From: Acetobacter okinawensis
GTDB lineage: Bacteria; Pseudomonadota; Alphaproteobacteria; Acetobacterales; Acetobacteraceae
NCBI RefSeq assembly: GCF_002153655.1
Contig: NZ_JOPJ01000017.1
Span: forward strand, 1-64,000
DNA length: 64,000 nucleotides
Reading direction: 5' to 3'
The stretch's first letter is position 1. Every line of letters begins with the position of its first letter. Positions 52,297 to 61,291 of the stretch are shown piece after piece. The position numbers were made by a program, and so were the translations under genes. The notes beneath the pieces were generated by a model. It had not been told where the DNA came from, ran no database searches, and saw only the letters and a program-made list of their open reading frames with translations.

Positions 52297-53160
52297 ATGC
52301 AGGATAGTCCCTCCGACACCGCAAACCAGCAGGTTGCGGAGCGCCGTCAGGGAAGCGCCACACCCGAGGAAGTGCCCGCACCCGAGCCGGTGGCGGACAC
52401 GGATGCGGCTCCCCCCAGTGGCGTATCCCTGCCGGTCAGCCATCTGACGGTTGAGGACATTCTGCGCTGGCACTCCGTGCCCCAGCCGCTGATCCACGCC
52501 CTTGCGGGCAAAACACTGGCTGATGGTCTGGACAATGTGCTGTCCTTTGGCGCCCTGCCCGATGCCACACAGGCGCCGCTGGCCTTTGGCGGTGCCTCCG
52601 GCTCTGGCAAAACGCTGGTGCTGGCCAAGCTGGCCGCCCGCTACATCCTTGCCGAGGAACACAAGGACAGCCCACCCCCGCTGATTATTGCGTGCGACCA
52701 CACCGCAGGTAGCTTTGCCAAGCTGTCTGCCCTGCTCCAGCCCTATAATATTCCCATCATTCAAGGCAGCACGTCCGACATTCTGGCCGATGCCGTGCAG
52801 CACAGGGAGCCGGGGCAACCCATTCTGGTCGATCTACCGGGCATTTGCGTGTACTCCCCCGTAAGCATGGGCAAAATGATGCAGATGGTCGAATGCATTG
52901 GCGCAACGCTCAGCCTTGTTCTGCCCGCCGGGCTGGATGCCGAGGAATCTGCCGACATAGGCTATGCCTTTGCCCAACGCGGCGCGACCACCATGGTTGC
53001 CAGCAAAATGGATCAGGCAGGCCGGGTTGGCGGTATTATTGCTGCGGCCGCCTGCGGTTTAAGCCTGACATACGGCAGTTGTTCGTCCAGCATTGTGGGC
53101 GGGCTTGTCCCCCTTAACGCCAGTATTCTGGCCAACAGGCTCCTGACCCTTCCGTCCTGA
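52297..53160 (+). CDS. flhF: FlhF-like SRP-family GTPase
   Basis: Putative flagellar placement/number GTPase of 287 residues, shorter and more divergent than typical FlhF. Residues ~1-50 are an acidic Pro-rich tail. The GTPase part shows G1 FGGASGSGKTLVLAKL (residues 98-113), a G3 region read as VDLPG (178-182) where DTAG is usual, G4 SKMD (236-239) where TKLD is usual, and a closing GGLVPLNASILANRLL. Position directly after flhA is the strongest evidence. FleN/FlhG is not in the window. The stem-loop that follows ends the unit. Confidence 0.78.
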   Translation: MQDSPSDTANQQVAERRQGSATPEEVPAPEPVADTDAAPPSGVSLPVSHLTVEDILRWHSVPQPLIHALAGKTLADGLDNVLSFGALPDATQAPLAFGGASGSGKTLVLAKLAARYILAEEHKDSPPPLIIACDHTAGSFAKLSALLQPYNIPIIQGSTSDILADAVQHREPGQPILVDLPGICVYSPVSMGKMMQMVECIGATLSLVLPAGLDAEESADIGYAFAQRGATTMVASKMDQAGRVGGIIAAAACGLSLTYGSCSSSIVGGLVPLNASILANRLLTLPS

Positions 53161-53166
53161 GCCACC

Positions 53167-53205
53167 GGGAGCCTTTGCCGCAGATGACGCGGCACCAAGG
53201 CTCCC
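53167..53205 (+). terminator. long GC-rich stem-loop behind flhF
   Basis: GGGAGCCTT (53167-53175) with AAGGCTCCC (53197-53205), continued inward by TGCCGC/GCGGCA, seven-base loop. Immediately after the flhF stop; lacks a T run but is otherwise terminator-like. Confidence 0.65.
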
Positions 53206-53394
53206 GCGCACCCACGGTGCACGCCCCGCACACAAGCCCAGCGCCCTGCCAGCCTGCATACGGCAGCACCGGGCCTGCACACCGCAACGCCTCCACCATG
53301 TGGCGCATCTGGTTGCGGGCCCGCGCTATACGGCTTTAAACAGCTTTATTTAAGAATAGCTTTTACAAAAAGAGTATTTTATCAAGAAGAGCAC

Positions 53395-54705
53395 TTGGAG
53401 CTCTACGGCATGACCTTAAAAAATATTTCCATTCTTCAGGCTGTGGTCTGGCAGAAAATCGCTTTTGTGCTCCTGTGTTTTCTACCGTTCTTTCAATTAC
53501 GCGGCCGCGCCATTGCCGACTTTATTATCTCTTTTATTGCCATAGTTTTTTTGCTGCATTGCAGTTTTAAAAAACACTATGCCTGCCTGCAACGTGGGTG
53601 GTTCCCCTACGCCATGCTGCTCTGGGGGCTGATTGTTACCTCCTCCATACTGGATGGTTCCCTCCAGAGCACATTGGCAGCGCTGGCCATTGTCCGGTAT
53701 TTTGTATTTGCCAAAGCACTGGAAGAATGGCTGCTGGCAGGCAGAACACAACAGCAGTTTTTGGGAGCCACAGTCACACTGGCAGGGCTATGGGTGCTTG
53801 GTCAGTGCTGGGAGCAATATCTGTTCGGGGCCAATATCTGGGGTTACCCCAGATGGAGGGATGGCGCGTTAACCGGCCCGTTTTTTGCTCCACGCGCAGG
53901 CCCGGCGCTTATGGTCATCATGTTCCCCGGTTTAATGGTGTACCCCATGCGCATGGTGCAAAACCGGGCCTTGGGCAAAAAACTGCTCGCACTGGCCCTT
54001 ATGTCCTTTTTGCTGCTGAGCATGGTCATTATCGGGCAGAGAATGCCTGCACTGCTGGTCTTTCTCGGGTTTTTTATCTGTGCCGTTCTGGTCAAAACAA
54101 CCCGGATTGCTGTGGCCCTGTCCATTCTGGCAGGTGTGGTGGGGCTGGCGCTGCTGCCTGTTCTCTCCCCCCCGGCCTATAACAAGCTGGTTCTGCATTT
54201 TGTTGAGCAGATGGGCAGCTTTGCCCACTCCCCCTATGGTCAGCTTTACATCCGTGGGCTGAATATGCTGCACGCGCACCCGCTGCTGGGTTTGGGGTTT
54301 GATGGTTTCCGCAGGCATTGCGCCGAGCCTGCCTATTTTTATGGTGTGCCGCAGTTTGCCCCTTTCATGCTCGGGCAGGACCCGGCGGCGGGCTGCAACA
54401 TCCACCCCCACAATATCTATCTGGAAATTGCCATACTCAGTGGCCTGAGCGGCCTGTCTGTTTTTGCCTGTCTGGTTCTGTACTGGCTCAGAACCGTGCT
54501 GCGTGCGGCCTTGGCCACAACAGAGCTTATGCCGTCCATGCTGTTGATTACGCTGTGCATGCTGTTCTGGCCGCTGGCCTCGACCAGTTCGCTGTTTACG
54601 GAGCGGACGGCGGGCTGGGTTTTTCTGATGCTGGGGTGGGGGCTGGCTCTGGCCCGCACCACCACACGCAACACTGGCACTGGCACTGGCACTGGCACAA
54701 TCTGA
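53395..54705 (+). CDS. O-antigen ligase / polymerase-like membrane protein
   Basis: Membrane protein of 436 residues with about ten to twelve hydrophobic segments and the Wzy/WaaL-type pattern. A large periplasmic loop lies at about 265-340 with AHPLLGLGFDGFRRHC, preceded by YGQLYIRGLNM and followed by NIHPHNIYLEIAILSGL, where HPHN is the hallmark loop motif of O-antigen ligases (also seen in PglL-type oligosaccharyltransferases). The gene and its leader are more AT-rich than the neighbours. The last coding bases hold four CACTGG hexamers (54672-54695), giving a Thr-Gly tail. WaaL, Wzy and PglL types cannot be separated by eye. Confidence 0.8.
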   Translation: MELYGMTLKNISILQAVVWQKIAFVLLCFLPFFQLRGRAIADFIISFIAIVFLLHCSFKKHYACLQRGWFPYAMLLWGLIVTSSILDGSLQSTLAALAIVRYFVFAKALEEWLLAGRTQQQFLGATVTLAGLWVLGQCWEQYLFGANIWGYPRWRDGALTGPFFAPRAGPALMVIMFPGLMVYPMRMVQNRALGKKLLALALMSFLLLSMVIIGQRMPALLVFLGFFICAVLVKTTRIAVALSILAGVVGLALLPVLSPPAYNKLVLHFVEQMGSFAHSPYGQLYIRGLNMLHAHPLLGLGFDGFRRHCAEPAYFYGVPQFAPFMLGQDPAAGCNIHPHNIYLEIAILSGLSGLSVFACLVLYWLRTVLRAALATTELMPSMLLITLCMLFWPLASTSSLFTERTAGWVFLMLGWGLALARTTTRNTGTGTGTGTI

Positions 54706-54762
54706 GCGGCTAAAGCCTGACAGGGCTGCCGCAAAGGTCAAACGTTTTGGAAAAAACCGTTT

Positions 54763-55149
54763 TTAAAACAGGTCAACTTCACCCGCATGGCTGGTCTGGC
54801 TGGCCTGTGTGCCATGGCTCAGCACATCCACCACATGACTCAGCTTTACACTCTGGCTCAGCGCCGCAACATCAAGCGGCAGTTCGTTGCGCTGCGCGTA
54901 GCAGAGCGCCAGATTTTTTAAAACAGTGGCCACAGCCTCGACTGTCTGGGTAGCGGAATCCAGCTTTTGCAGGGCCTGCACGTCCGCATCGCTCAGAGGG
55001 GCGGCAGACATGCTCTCCCCCACCACGCGCTGTACCCCCATAAAATCCTGGCAGGTCTCCTCCAGCAACGTAACAAGGTGGTCCATTACGTCCTGCGCGC
55101 TGCGTTTTGTTCCCGCAGCACTGTTTGACAGGGGGTGCACGACATCCAT
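54763..55149 (-). CDS. small helical protein at the end of the che operon (CheZ-like candidate)
   Basis: Protein of 128 residues, function unknown. Start ATG at 55149 follows cheD by 29 bases; the in-frame extension to 55218 lies within cheD. Predicted as mostly helical: VMDHLVTLLEETCQDFMGVQRVVGESM and AVATVLKNLALCYAQRNELP. It ends GEVDLF, similar to the SEIELF end of CheD upstream. The ETCQDFMGVQ block loosely recalls the CheZ QDFQDLTGQ region, but the Asp-to-Gln spacing is five rather than four, so the match is weak. Position in the operon supports a role in CheY or adaptation control. Confidence 0.55.
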   Translation of the reverse strand: MDVVHPLSNSAAGTKRSAQDVMDHLVTLLEETCQDFMGVQRVVGESMSAAPLSDADVQALQKLDSATQTVEAVATVLKNLALCYAQRNELPLDVAALSQSVKLSHVVDVLSHGTQASQTSHAGEVDLF

Positions 55150-55178
55150 GTAATTATCCTCTCCGGCCCGGCTTTTTT

Positions 55179-55739
55179 TTAAAACAGCTCGATCTCGGAA
55201 CTGGCCTCTGTGGCCCACTTCCGCTCTGCTTCAGCCTCACGCCGGCTGTAGGCGACTTCCTGCCTGCCAATACCCTGCACATCCTGTACCAGATTCTGCT
55301 GCGCCCGCCCCGTGGTGGGCCAGAACCGGATGCGCCGGGCCAATGTGCCGCCCAAACTCTGGGACACACAGCGGATCCGCTCGTCTACCAGATAATGGGT
55401 GACAAAACGGATGTTCTCCTGCCCGATCCGGCCCAGACTGGGCACAACAGCCGCCCCGCCAAACACCTTGCACACCAGACGGCTACGCTGCCCACCGGCC
55501 TTGAGCAGACCGTTGACCAGCATTTCCATGGAATTGACACCAAAGCGCATGGCGGTACCCGAGTGGCTTTCCCCCCCATCGGGCAGCAGAAAATGGTTAA
55601 TGCCCCCCACGCGCGCGATCGGGTCAAACATGCAGACCGAAACACACGACCCCAGCAGTGTTGCAAAAACTACTGACGAATCGCCAGAAATTTCCACTTC
55701 CCCCTGAATAACCGTTTTAACTGTGGCGTGATCGCTCAC
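55179..55739 (-). CDS. cheD: chemoreceptor glutamine deamidase CheD
   Basis: Deamidates Gln residues of chemoreceptors. 186 residues with catalytic Cys in LGSCVSV and His in GGINHFLLP, and a conserved LVCKVFGGAAVV block. The C-terminus after ~155 is charged and ends SSEIELF. Start overlaps the cheY stop (ATGA at 55736-55739). Followed by the small helical protein that also ends in an acidic-Leu-Phe motif. Confidence 0.95.
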   Translation of the reverse strand: MSDHATVKTVIQGEVEISGDSSVVFATLLGSCVSVCMFDPIARVGGINHFLLPDGGESHSGTAMRFGVNSMEMLVNGLLKAGGQRSRLVCKVFGGAAVVPSLGRIGQENIRFVTHYLVDERIRCVSQSLGGTLARRIRFWPTTGRAQQNLVQDVQGIGRQEVAYSRREAEAERKWATEASSEIELF

Positions 55740-56125
55740 TTTATCGGCCCGAACACCTTTTCCAGCACCTCACGCAGTTTGGATACGGTGTAAGGTTTGG
55801 CAAGGAAGTTGTTAACACCAGCCTTGACCGCTTCCTGCACCAGATCCTTGCTGGCCTCGCCGGTCAGAATAATAAAGGCCACCTTCTGGATTTTTGGGTT
55901 GCTCCGCACCGCGCGCAGCAGGGCCAGACCATCCATAACCGGCATGTTAAAGTCCGATATGACCAGATGCGTGGGATTCTGGTCCAGATATTCCAGAGCT
56001 TCCTTGCCATCCTTGCGCTGGGCAATGTTGGTAAACCCGATTTCGGCCATGCTATTGGCCAGAACCTGACGGATAGAGGCCTGGTCATCAACGATCAGAG
56101 CCTTGATTTGTGAAGCGGCAGGCAT
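55736..56125 (-). CDS. cheY: chemotaxis response regulator CheY (second copy)
   Basis: Single-domain receiver of 129 residues. Acidic pair in LIVDDQ, phospho-acceptor Asp in HLVISDFNMPVMDG, Thr in FIILTGE and Lys in FLAKPY are all present. The ATG at 56125 has AGGGGGAG eight bases upstream and is preferred to the in-frame start at 56152. Between cheB and cheD in the che operon; the other CheY is before cheA, so the operon has two, which may play motor-binding and phosphate-sink roles (inference). Confidence 0.95.
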   Translation of the reverse strand: MPAASQIKALIVDDQASIRQVLANSMAEIGFTNIAQRKDGKEALEYLDQNPTHLVISDFNMPVMDGLALLRAVRSNPKIQKVAFIILTGEASKDLVQEAVKAGVNNFLAKPYTVSKLREVLEKVFGPIK

Positions 56126-56213
56126 TTGTCTCCCCCTTATTCCTAGTCTCAAGTCCGGTCATACTAGACCGGCATCAGCTACACACGGCGGTTATGGTCC
56201 GCCTGTTTTGTAC

Positions 56214-57257
56214 TCAGCGTGTATGAATGGCCATGGCCGCGGCAGAAATCTGGCGCAACCCCACAACCTGGCATGCCGCCCCAATCTCGGCCGCCACCCG
56301 TGGCATTCCATAAACAACCGCAGATGTTTTGTCCTGCGCGATTGTAAACGCCCCGGCCTGCCGCATGGCCAGCAGCCCCTCCGCCCCGTCGCGCCCCATG
56401 CCGGTCAGGATAATGCCCAGCGCGTTGCGCCCCGCGTGTTTGGCAACGGATTTGAACAACACATCCACCGATGGGCAATGCCCGCTTACCGGCGCACCAC
56501 CGATCAGCCGTGTGATGTATTTGCCACCACCATTGTCCACCACAAGGTGCCTGTCCCCACCGGGTGCAATCCGGACCATGCCGGGTTGCAGCACCTCCCC
56601 ATCGCGCGCCTCGGCAATGGAGAGGGCAGGCATGGACTGGTTGAGCCGGTTGGCAAAGCTGGCCGTAAACAGCGGCGGCATATGCTGGCAAATAACCACC
56701 GGCGGGCTTTTTTGCGGAAAACCGGAGAGGACCTCCTCCAGTGCTTCCACCCCACCTGTGGACGAGCCAATGGCCACCAGATCGACCGAGTTGCCCCATG
56801 TGGTCTGTGCATGGGCAACAGGGGCCGTAGGCGTGCGCCGCTGTATGCGTGAGACGGGCTGCGAGCGCGCCGCAAGCACCACCAGCCTGCCAAGGCCCGC
56901 AAACGCGTCCTCCCCCGGAGCCACATTGTGCTTGGGGTAGCAGTCAAACGCGCCCATCTGCAACGCGGTAATGGCCGTATCCGCCCCCTTGGCTGTCAGG
57001 CTGGACACCATAACAACGGGGATGGGGCGCATCCGCATGATTTTTTCAAGGAACTGCAGGCCGTTCATCCCCGGCATTTCCACGTCAAGGGTAATGACGT
57101 CGGGCTGGTCCTTGATAATCAGGTCGCGTGCTTCCAGCGGGTTTGCTGCTTCACCGCACACTTCAATATCCGGGTTCTGTGCAAAGGAGCGTTTGATGAG
57201 CGCCCTGATTGTGCGCGAATCATCAACAATCAGAACTCTTACAGGCTGGGCCATCAA
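56214..57257 (-). CDS. cheB: chemoreceptor methylesterase CheB
   Basis: Two-domain protein of 347 residues. Receiver with VLIVDDSRTIRAL and Asp in VITLDVEMPGMNG; C-terminal methylesterase with the active-site Ser in AIGSSTGGVEAL, His in VICQHMPPLFTASFANRLNQ and Asp near GMGRDGAEGLLAMRQAG. Directly adjacent to cheR (1 base), so they are certainly co-expressed. Confidence 0.97.
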   Translation of the reverse strand: MMAQPVRVLIVDDSRTIRALIKRSFAQNPDIEVCGEAANPLEARDLIIKDQPDVITLDVEMPGMNGLQFLEKIMRMRPIPVVMVSSLTAKGADTAITALQMGAFDCYPKHNVAPGEDAFAGLGRLVVLAARSQPVSRIQRRTPTAPVAHAQTTWGNSVDLVAIGSSTGGVEALEEVLSGFPQKSPPVVICQHMPPLFTASFANRLNQSMPALSIAEARDGEVLQPGMVRIAPGGDRHLVVDNGGGKYITRLIGGAPVSGHCPSVDVLFKSVAKHAGRNALGIILTGMGRDGAEGLLAMRQAGAFTIAQDKTSAVVYGMPRVAAEIGAACQVVGLRQISAAAMAIHTR

Positions 57258-58100
57258 TCAGCTCGCTTTCCGGTAAATGGTCGGAGCCACCTGCTCCAGG
57301 CCGCACTGGCGGGGGTTGGCCACTTTTTCGGAATGACCAACGTAGAGAAACCCACCTTTTTCCAGCTTATCGGCCAGACGGCCCCACAGGCGCTCGCGCG
57401 TGGGTTCATCAAAATAAATCACGACATTGCGGCAGAAAATAACCGAGAACTGCCCGCGCATGGGCCAGTCGGCGTTCAGGTTGAGCACCTTAAAGGCCGG
57501 TAGCGTGCGGATATTGCCAACAAAGCTCAGGTTGCCCCGGTTATCGGCCTGCATGAACTGGCTTTTCTGCGCGCTGGAAATGCCGTCGGTCTCGCTGGCA
57601 ACATAGGTGCCAGCCGCAGCCTGCGCCACCACGTTGGAGTTGATGTCGGTTGCCAGAATCCGCATGTCATAAGATGCAGCCTCGGGCAGAACCGACAGAA
57701 CGGACATGGCAATGCTCCACGGCTCCTGCCCGGTGGAACACGCAGCCGACCAGATGCGCCCGCGCCCGCCCGTGCGCAGACGCGCGGCAAGGGCTGGCAG
57801 CACATTCTGTTCCATATGCACAAAATGCGGCCGCTCGCGGAAAAAGCTGGTCACATTGGTTGTGAGCGCACAGACCAGCTTTTCCATTTCCGCGCGGCCG
57901 GGTGGGCTTTGCACGAAGTTGAGATAGGCGTGGAAACTGTCCATCCCGCTTTCACGCACACGGCGCGAAACACGCGAATATACCAGCGTACTTTTGGAAT
58001 CGGGGATAAAAATACCCGCTTCCTGCTTGGCAATCCGCCGGACCATCTGAAAATCGGCGTCCGTATACTCCGGGTCGGCAGTAGACCGCGTATCGACCAT
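57258..58100 (-). CDS. cheR: chemoreceptor methyltransferase CheR
   Basis: SAM-dependent methylase of receptor Glu residues, 280 residues. Shows TNVTSFFRERPHF, the SAM-binding IWSAACSTGQEPWSIAM block and the VIFCRNVVIYFD motif. The start overlaps the cheW stop by one base (TGATG). Confidence 0.97.
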   Translation of the reverse strand: MVDTRSTADPEYTDADFQMVRRIAKQEAGIFIPDSKSTLVYSRVSRRVRESGMDSFHAYLNFVQSPPGRAEMEKLVCALTTNVTSFFRERPHFVHMEQNVLPALAARLRTGGRGRIWSAACSTGQEPWSIAMSVLSVLPEAASYDMRILATDINSNVVAQAAAGTYVASETDGISSAQKSQFMQADNRGNLSFVGNIRTLPAFKVLNLNADWPMRGQFSVIFCRNVVIYFDEPTRERLWGRLADKLEKGGFLYVGHSEKVANPRQCGLEQVAPTIYRKAS

Positions 58101-58561
58101 CAGGAGATCATCCCGCCCACCAACTGGCCCACCACAACTTCAAGGCGGAGCACGCCAATCATACGGTCCGCAATCATGACCAGACCGCTCAGGCTGCTGT
58201 CTTCTTCCGCCACGGCCTGAATTTCGGACAGGTTGACATCTGCCATGTCAATCACCCGGTCCACCAGCAGGCCGCAGACCGTGCCATTGCGCGATTCCAC
58301 AATAATCACCACCCGGCGCGGGTTATCGGCCTGTGGCTGCACGTTCAGGTACACCGCAAGGTCGATCACGGTCAGGATAATGCCGCGCAGGTTGATGGCG
58401 CCGCACACATAATGCGGCGCAAAAGGCAGGGCTGTTGTTTTTTCAAACCCGCGAATTTCGCGCACACTCAGGATAGGAATACAATATTCCTGCTCCCCCA
58501 CTGCAAACACGATCATTTTTACAAGTTTGGCGTCGGCCCCGGCTTCGTCCGTCATGTCCAT
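58100..58561 (-). CDS. cheW: chemotaxis adaptor CheW
   Basis: Links receptors to CheA. 153 residues with the CheW fold: LVKMIVFAVGEQEYCIPILSVREI, GAINLRGIILTVIDL and VIMADVNLSEIQAV-type blocks. ATG at 58561 has AGGA two bases upstream plus GAGT; an in-frame TTG at 58573 is an alternative. 39 bases after cheA. Confidence 0.95.
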   Translation of the reverse strand: MDMTDEAGADAKLVKMIVFAVGEQEYCIPILSVREIRGFEKTTALPFAPHYVCGAINLRGIILTVIDLAVYLNVQPQADNPRRVVIIVESRNGTVCGLLVDRVIDMADVNLSEIQAVAEEDSSLSGLVMIADRMIGVLRLEVVVGQLVGGMIS

Positions 58562-58600
58562 TTTCCTACTCAAATACAGATCGTCTGATGTGGTGTTCTC

Positions 58601-60883
58601 TTATGCCGCAAGCCCGGTACGCACATCCGATGGCCTTGTGTCTATCCGCCCAAGGGCGTTGGCAACCAGCGCGGGTACGTCCAGAATAAGGGAGACGCTG
58701 CCATCCCCCAGAATGGTGGCGGCGGACACGCCGGACATCTGCCGGTAGTTTTTCTCAATACTTTTGATGACCACCTGCGCCTGATCGCGGATGTCTTCTA
58801 CAATCAGGGCCGCGCGGGCACCTGATTCGTTCTCCACAACCAGAATCACGTCCTCTTCGGACAGGCCGCCAGAGCCGTAGCCGCCAAGCCCAAGCTCGGA
58901 TGCCAGCGGAATAAGCGGCATACACGCCCCACGGATGGACACCACATTGGCGCCATCGGGCAGCATGTAAATGTCCTTGTGGTTGACCATCATGGTTTCC
59001 ACCACGGAGGAGACCGGAACCACCATGGTGGAACCAGCAGCCACAATCAGCATGCCATCGAGCACGGCCAGCGTCAGCGGCAGGGAGAGGCAGAAGGTTG
59101 TGCCCTGCCCTTCCACACTGCTGATGGTCACGCGCCCGCCAAGGCCCAGAATGGCCTGCTTGACCACGTCCATACCCACCCCACGGCCCGAAAGATCGGA
59201 CACGGTGGCGGCGGTGGAAAAGCCGGGAGCAAAGATCAGGTTATTGATCTCATCATCCGTCAGCACCGCATCGGGGGCGATAATGCCGCGCTTGATGGCC
59301 GTTGCCAGCACGCGCTCACGGTTGATCCCGCCCCCATCATCCTTGATGGTGATAAGGATACGCCCCGAGCGGTGGCCAGCGGACAGCAGAATCTGCCCGG
59401 TGGGGGACTTGCCAGCCGCAATCCGGGCCTCTGCACTTTCTATCCCGTGGTCCACGGCGTTACGCAGCATGTGGGTCAGCGGGTCGGACAGTTTTTCCAC
59501 CAGCGTGCGGTCCACTTCCGTGTCCTCGCCCTCAAGCGTGAGCACCACGTCCTTGCTGGTCATGGAGCACGCCTCGCGCACAACGCGCTGCATACGCTGG
59601 AACACACTGCGCACGGGCTGGGCGCGCACGGCCATGACGGCGTCCTGAATGTCGCGCGTCAGGGTTTTCATGCTGGCAATGCGCTTGATCATTTCCTGCT
59701 GGCCGCCGTCTTCACGCTGGCCAATGGATTCAAGGGCTGCCTGTGCAATCACCAGTTCGCCCACAAGGTCCATCAGGTCATCCACACGGTGCAGGTCCAC
59801 GCGAATGGTGGCCTGCTCCACGGGGCGGCGGGCAGTGGTATTGCCTGCGGCAATTGGGGCTGTGGCCGCAGGTGTGGGGGCGGGCGGGAGTTCCGCCATG
59901 ATCTTGTCCGCAATGCTGGGCGGGGCGGCAGGCTTTTGCGGCTCGGGGCTGGCCGCAACCGGTGTGGCCTCCAGCGGGGCGGCCACAGGGGCGGATGGCT
60001 CGGGCACAGGAGGTTCGGGTGTTGCGGGGGCGGCCGCAGCCTCGGGCGCGCTTTCCCCCCCACTGGGGCCGGAGCCACCATCACGCGTGATGGTCACGTC
60101 ACACACATCGCTCACCCAGTCAAAGACCGCGTGCACGCTCTCCTCCGGCACGGCGGCGGGCAGCACCACACGCCATGAGAGGTAGGATTTTTCGGTTTCC
60201 ATGGCCGCCAGTGCGGGCAGGGCTGCGGTCTCGCACGTGACCGTGCTGGTCCCGCCGTGGGCCACGGCCACATCGGCCAGACCGATCAGCAGGTTGCGCG
60301 CATCATCCCCGCGGTCATACATGGCGGTGTGGGGGCTGAACGTCACCACAAGGGAGGCCGCAGCCGGGGCTTCCTCCTCATCAAACCCGAAATCGCCGAA
60401 GTCAAAATCGGCCATGACCGGCTCAAAATCAACGGGCACGGGCGTAAAGTCGGCCGGGACCGTATCGTCCTGCTGTGGCTGTGCGCCACCGCTGCCTTCG
60501 CCGATAATGGCCTGAAGTTCGGCCCGGCTTTCCTCTATACGACCGGTATCAACCGTGGCGCCACCCTGAGCCTCGGCCACCAGATCGCTCAGAACATCCA
60601 TGGCCTTGAGAAAGGTTTTGACGATCTCTGGCGTTGGGGCGACACGGCCGGAGCGCAGACCGTCCAGCGAGCTTTCGAACACATGCGCAAAGCGGACAAG
60701 GTTTTCCAGACCGAACGAGGCGGCCCCACCCTTGACCGAATGCACGGCCCGAAAAACGGCGTTGATTGTCTCCTTCCCGGATTCCCCATCCGAGAGGGCG
60801 GACAGGCCGCGCTCGAGTTCCTGTAGCTGCTCTTCACACTCCTGGAAAAAAACCAGAAGGATATCGTCCATGTCACCACTCAT
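58601..60883 (-). CDS. cheA: chemotaxis histidine kinase CheA
   Basis: Sensor kinase of 760 residues. HPt domain with the phosphorylated His48 in AVHSVKGGAASFG; an Ala/Pro-rich linker with a possible CheY-binding P2 domain around 180-290; dimerisation P3; kinase ATP-site boxes N (HMLRNAVDHGIE), G1 (DDGGGINRE), and G2 (GRGVGMDVVK); C-terminal CheW-like P5 domain. Fifteen to twenty bases separate it from the upstream CheY. Confidence 0.97.
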   Translation of the reverse strand: MSGDMDDILLVFFQECEEQLQELERGLSALSDGESGKETINAVFRAVHSVKGGAASFGLENLVRFAHVFESSLDGLRSGRVAPTPEIVKTFLKAMDVLSDLVAEAQGGATVDTGRIEESRAELQAIIGEGSGGAQPQQDDTVPADFTPVPVDFEPVMADFDFGDFGFDEEEAPAAASLVVTFSPHTAMYDRGDDARNLLIGLADVAVAHGGTSTVTCETAALPALAAMETEKSYLSWRVVLPAAVPEESVHAVFDWVSDVCDVTITRDGGSGPSGGESAPEAAAAPATPEPPVPEPSAPVAAPLEATPVAASPEPQKPAAPPSIADKIMAELPPAPTPAATAPIAAGNTTARRPVEQATIRVDLHRVDDLMDLVGELVIAQAALESIGQREDGGQQEMIKRIASMKTLTRDIQDAVMAVRAQPVRSVFQRMQRVVREACSMTSKDVVLTLEGEDTEVDRTLVEKLSDPLTHMLRNAVDHGIESAEARIAAGKSPTGQILLSAGHRSGRILITIKDDGGGINRERVLATAIKRGIIAPDAVLTDDEINNLIFAPGFSTAATVSDLSGRGVGMDVVKQAILGLGGRVTISSVEGQGTTFCLSLPLTLAVLDGMLIVAAGSTMVVPVSSVVETMMVNHKDIYMLPDGANVVSIRGACMPLIPLASELGLGGYGSGGLSEEDVILVVENESGARAALIVEDIRDQAQVVIKSIEKNYRQMSGVSAATILGDGSVSLILDVPALVANALGRIDTRPSDVRTGLAA

Positions 60884-60899
60884 TCCGGTTCTCTTTCCT

Positions 60900-61283
60900 T
60901 CAGGCAGTTACCCGGCGGATCGCCGCCACAAGGCTATCGGTGCTGAACGGCTTGACAATCCACCCCGTAGCCCCGACCGCGCGGGCGCGGGCTTTTTTCT
61001 CGGGGTCGCTTTCGGTTGTCAGAACGATCATGGGCAGATGTTTGTACTGCTCCAGTGCCCGGACCGCCTCGATAAACTCGAAACCATCCATGCGCGGCAT
61101 GTTAATATCCGTGATAATTGCATTGGGCACGGGGTCCGCGGCCTGAAGCACTTCCAGCCCTTCCACCCCGTCTCCACCCTGAATCACGTCATACCCGGCC
61201 CCTTCCAGAGCCTTGCGCAGCATACCCTGCATGGTGCGGGAGTCATCAACCGTCAGCACGCGTATGCCCACTTTTTCCACCAT
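60900..61283 (-). CDS. cheY: chemotaxis response regulator CheY (first copy)
   Basis: Receiver of 127 residues upstream of cheA. Acidic pair in LTVDDSRTM, phospho-acceptor Asp in AIITDINMPRMDG, Thr in IVLTTESD, Lys in WIVKPFS. The ATG at 61283 has AAGGA about five bases upstream; the frame is open to 61418 but that lies in the STAS gene. Overlaps nothing upstream and lies 8 bases after the STAS stop. Confidence 0.95.
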   Translation of the reverse strand: MVEKVGIRVLTVDDSRTMQGMLRKALEGAGYDVIQGGDGVEGLEVLQAADPVPNAIITDINMPRMDGFEFIEAVRALEQYKHLPMIVLTTESDPEKKARARAVGATGWIVKPFSTDSLVAAIRRVTA

Positions 61284-61291
61284 AGTCCTTA

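Noticed and set aside
54672-54695. CACTGG hexamer repeats as a phase-variation tract in the O-antigen-ligase-like gene
   Set aside because: Unit length is a multiple of three and lies at the extreme 3' end, so changes would only lengthen a Thr-Gly tail, not switch the gene off.
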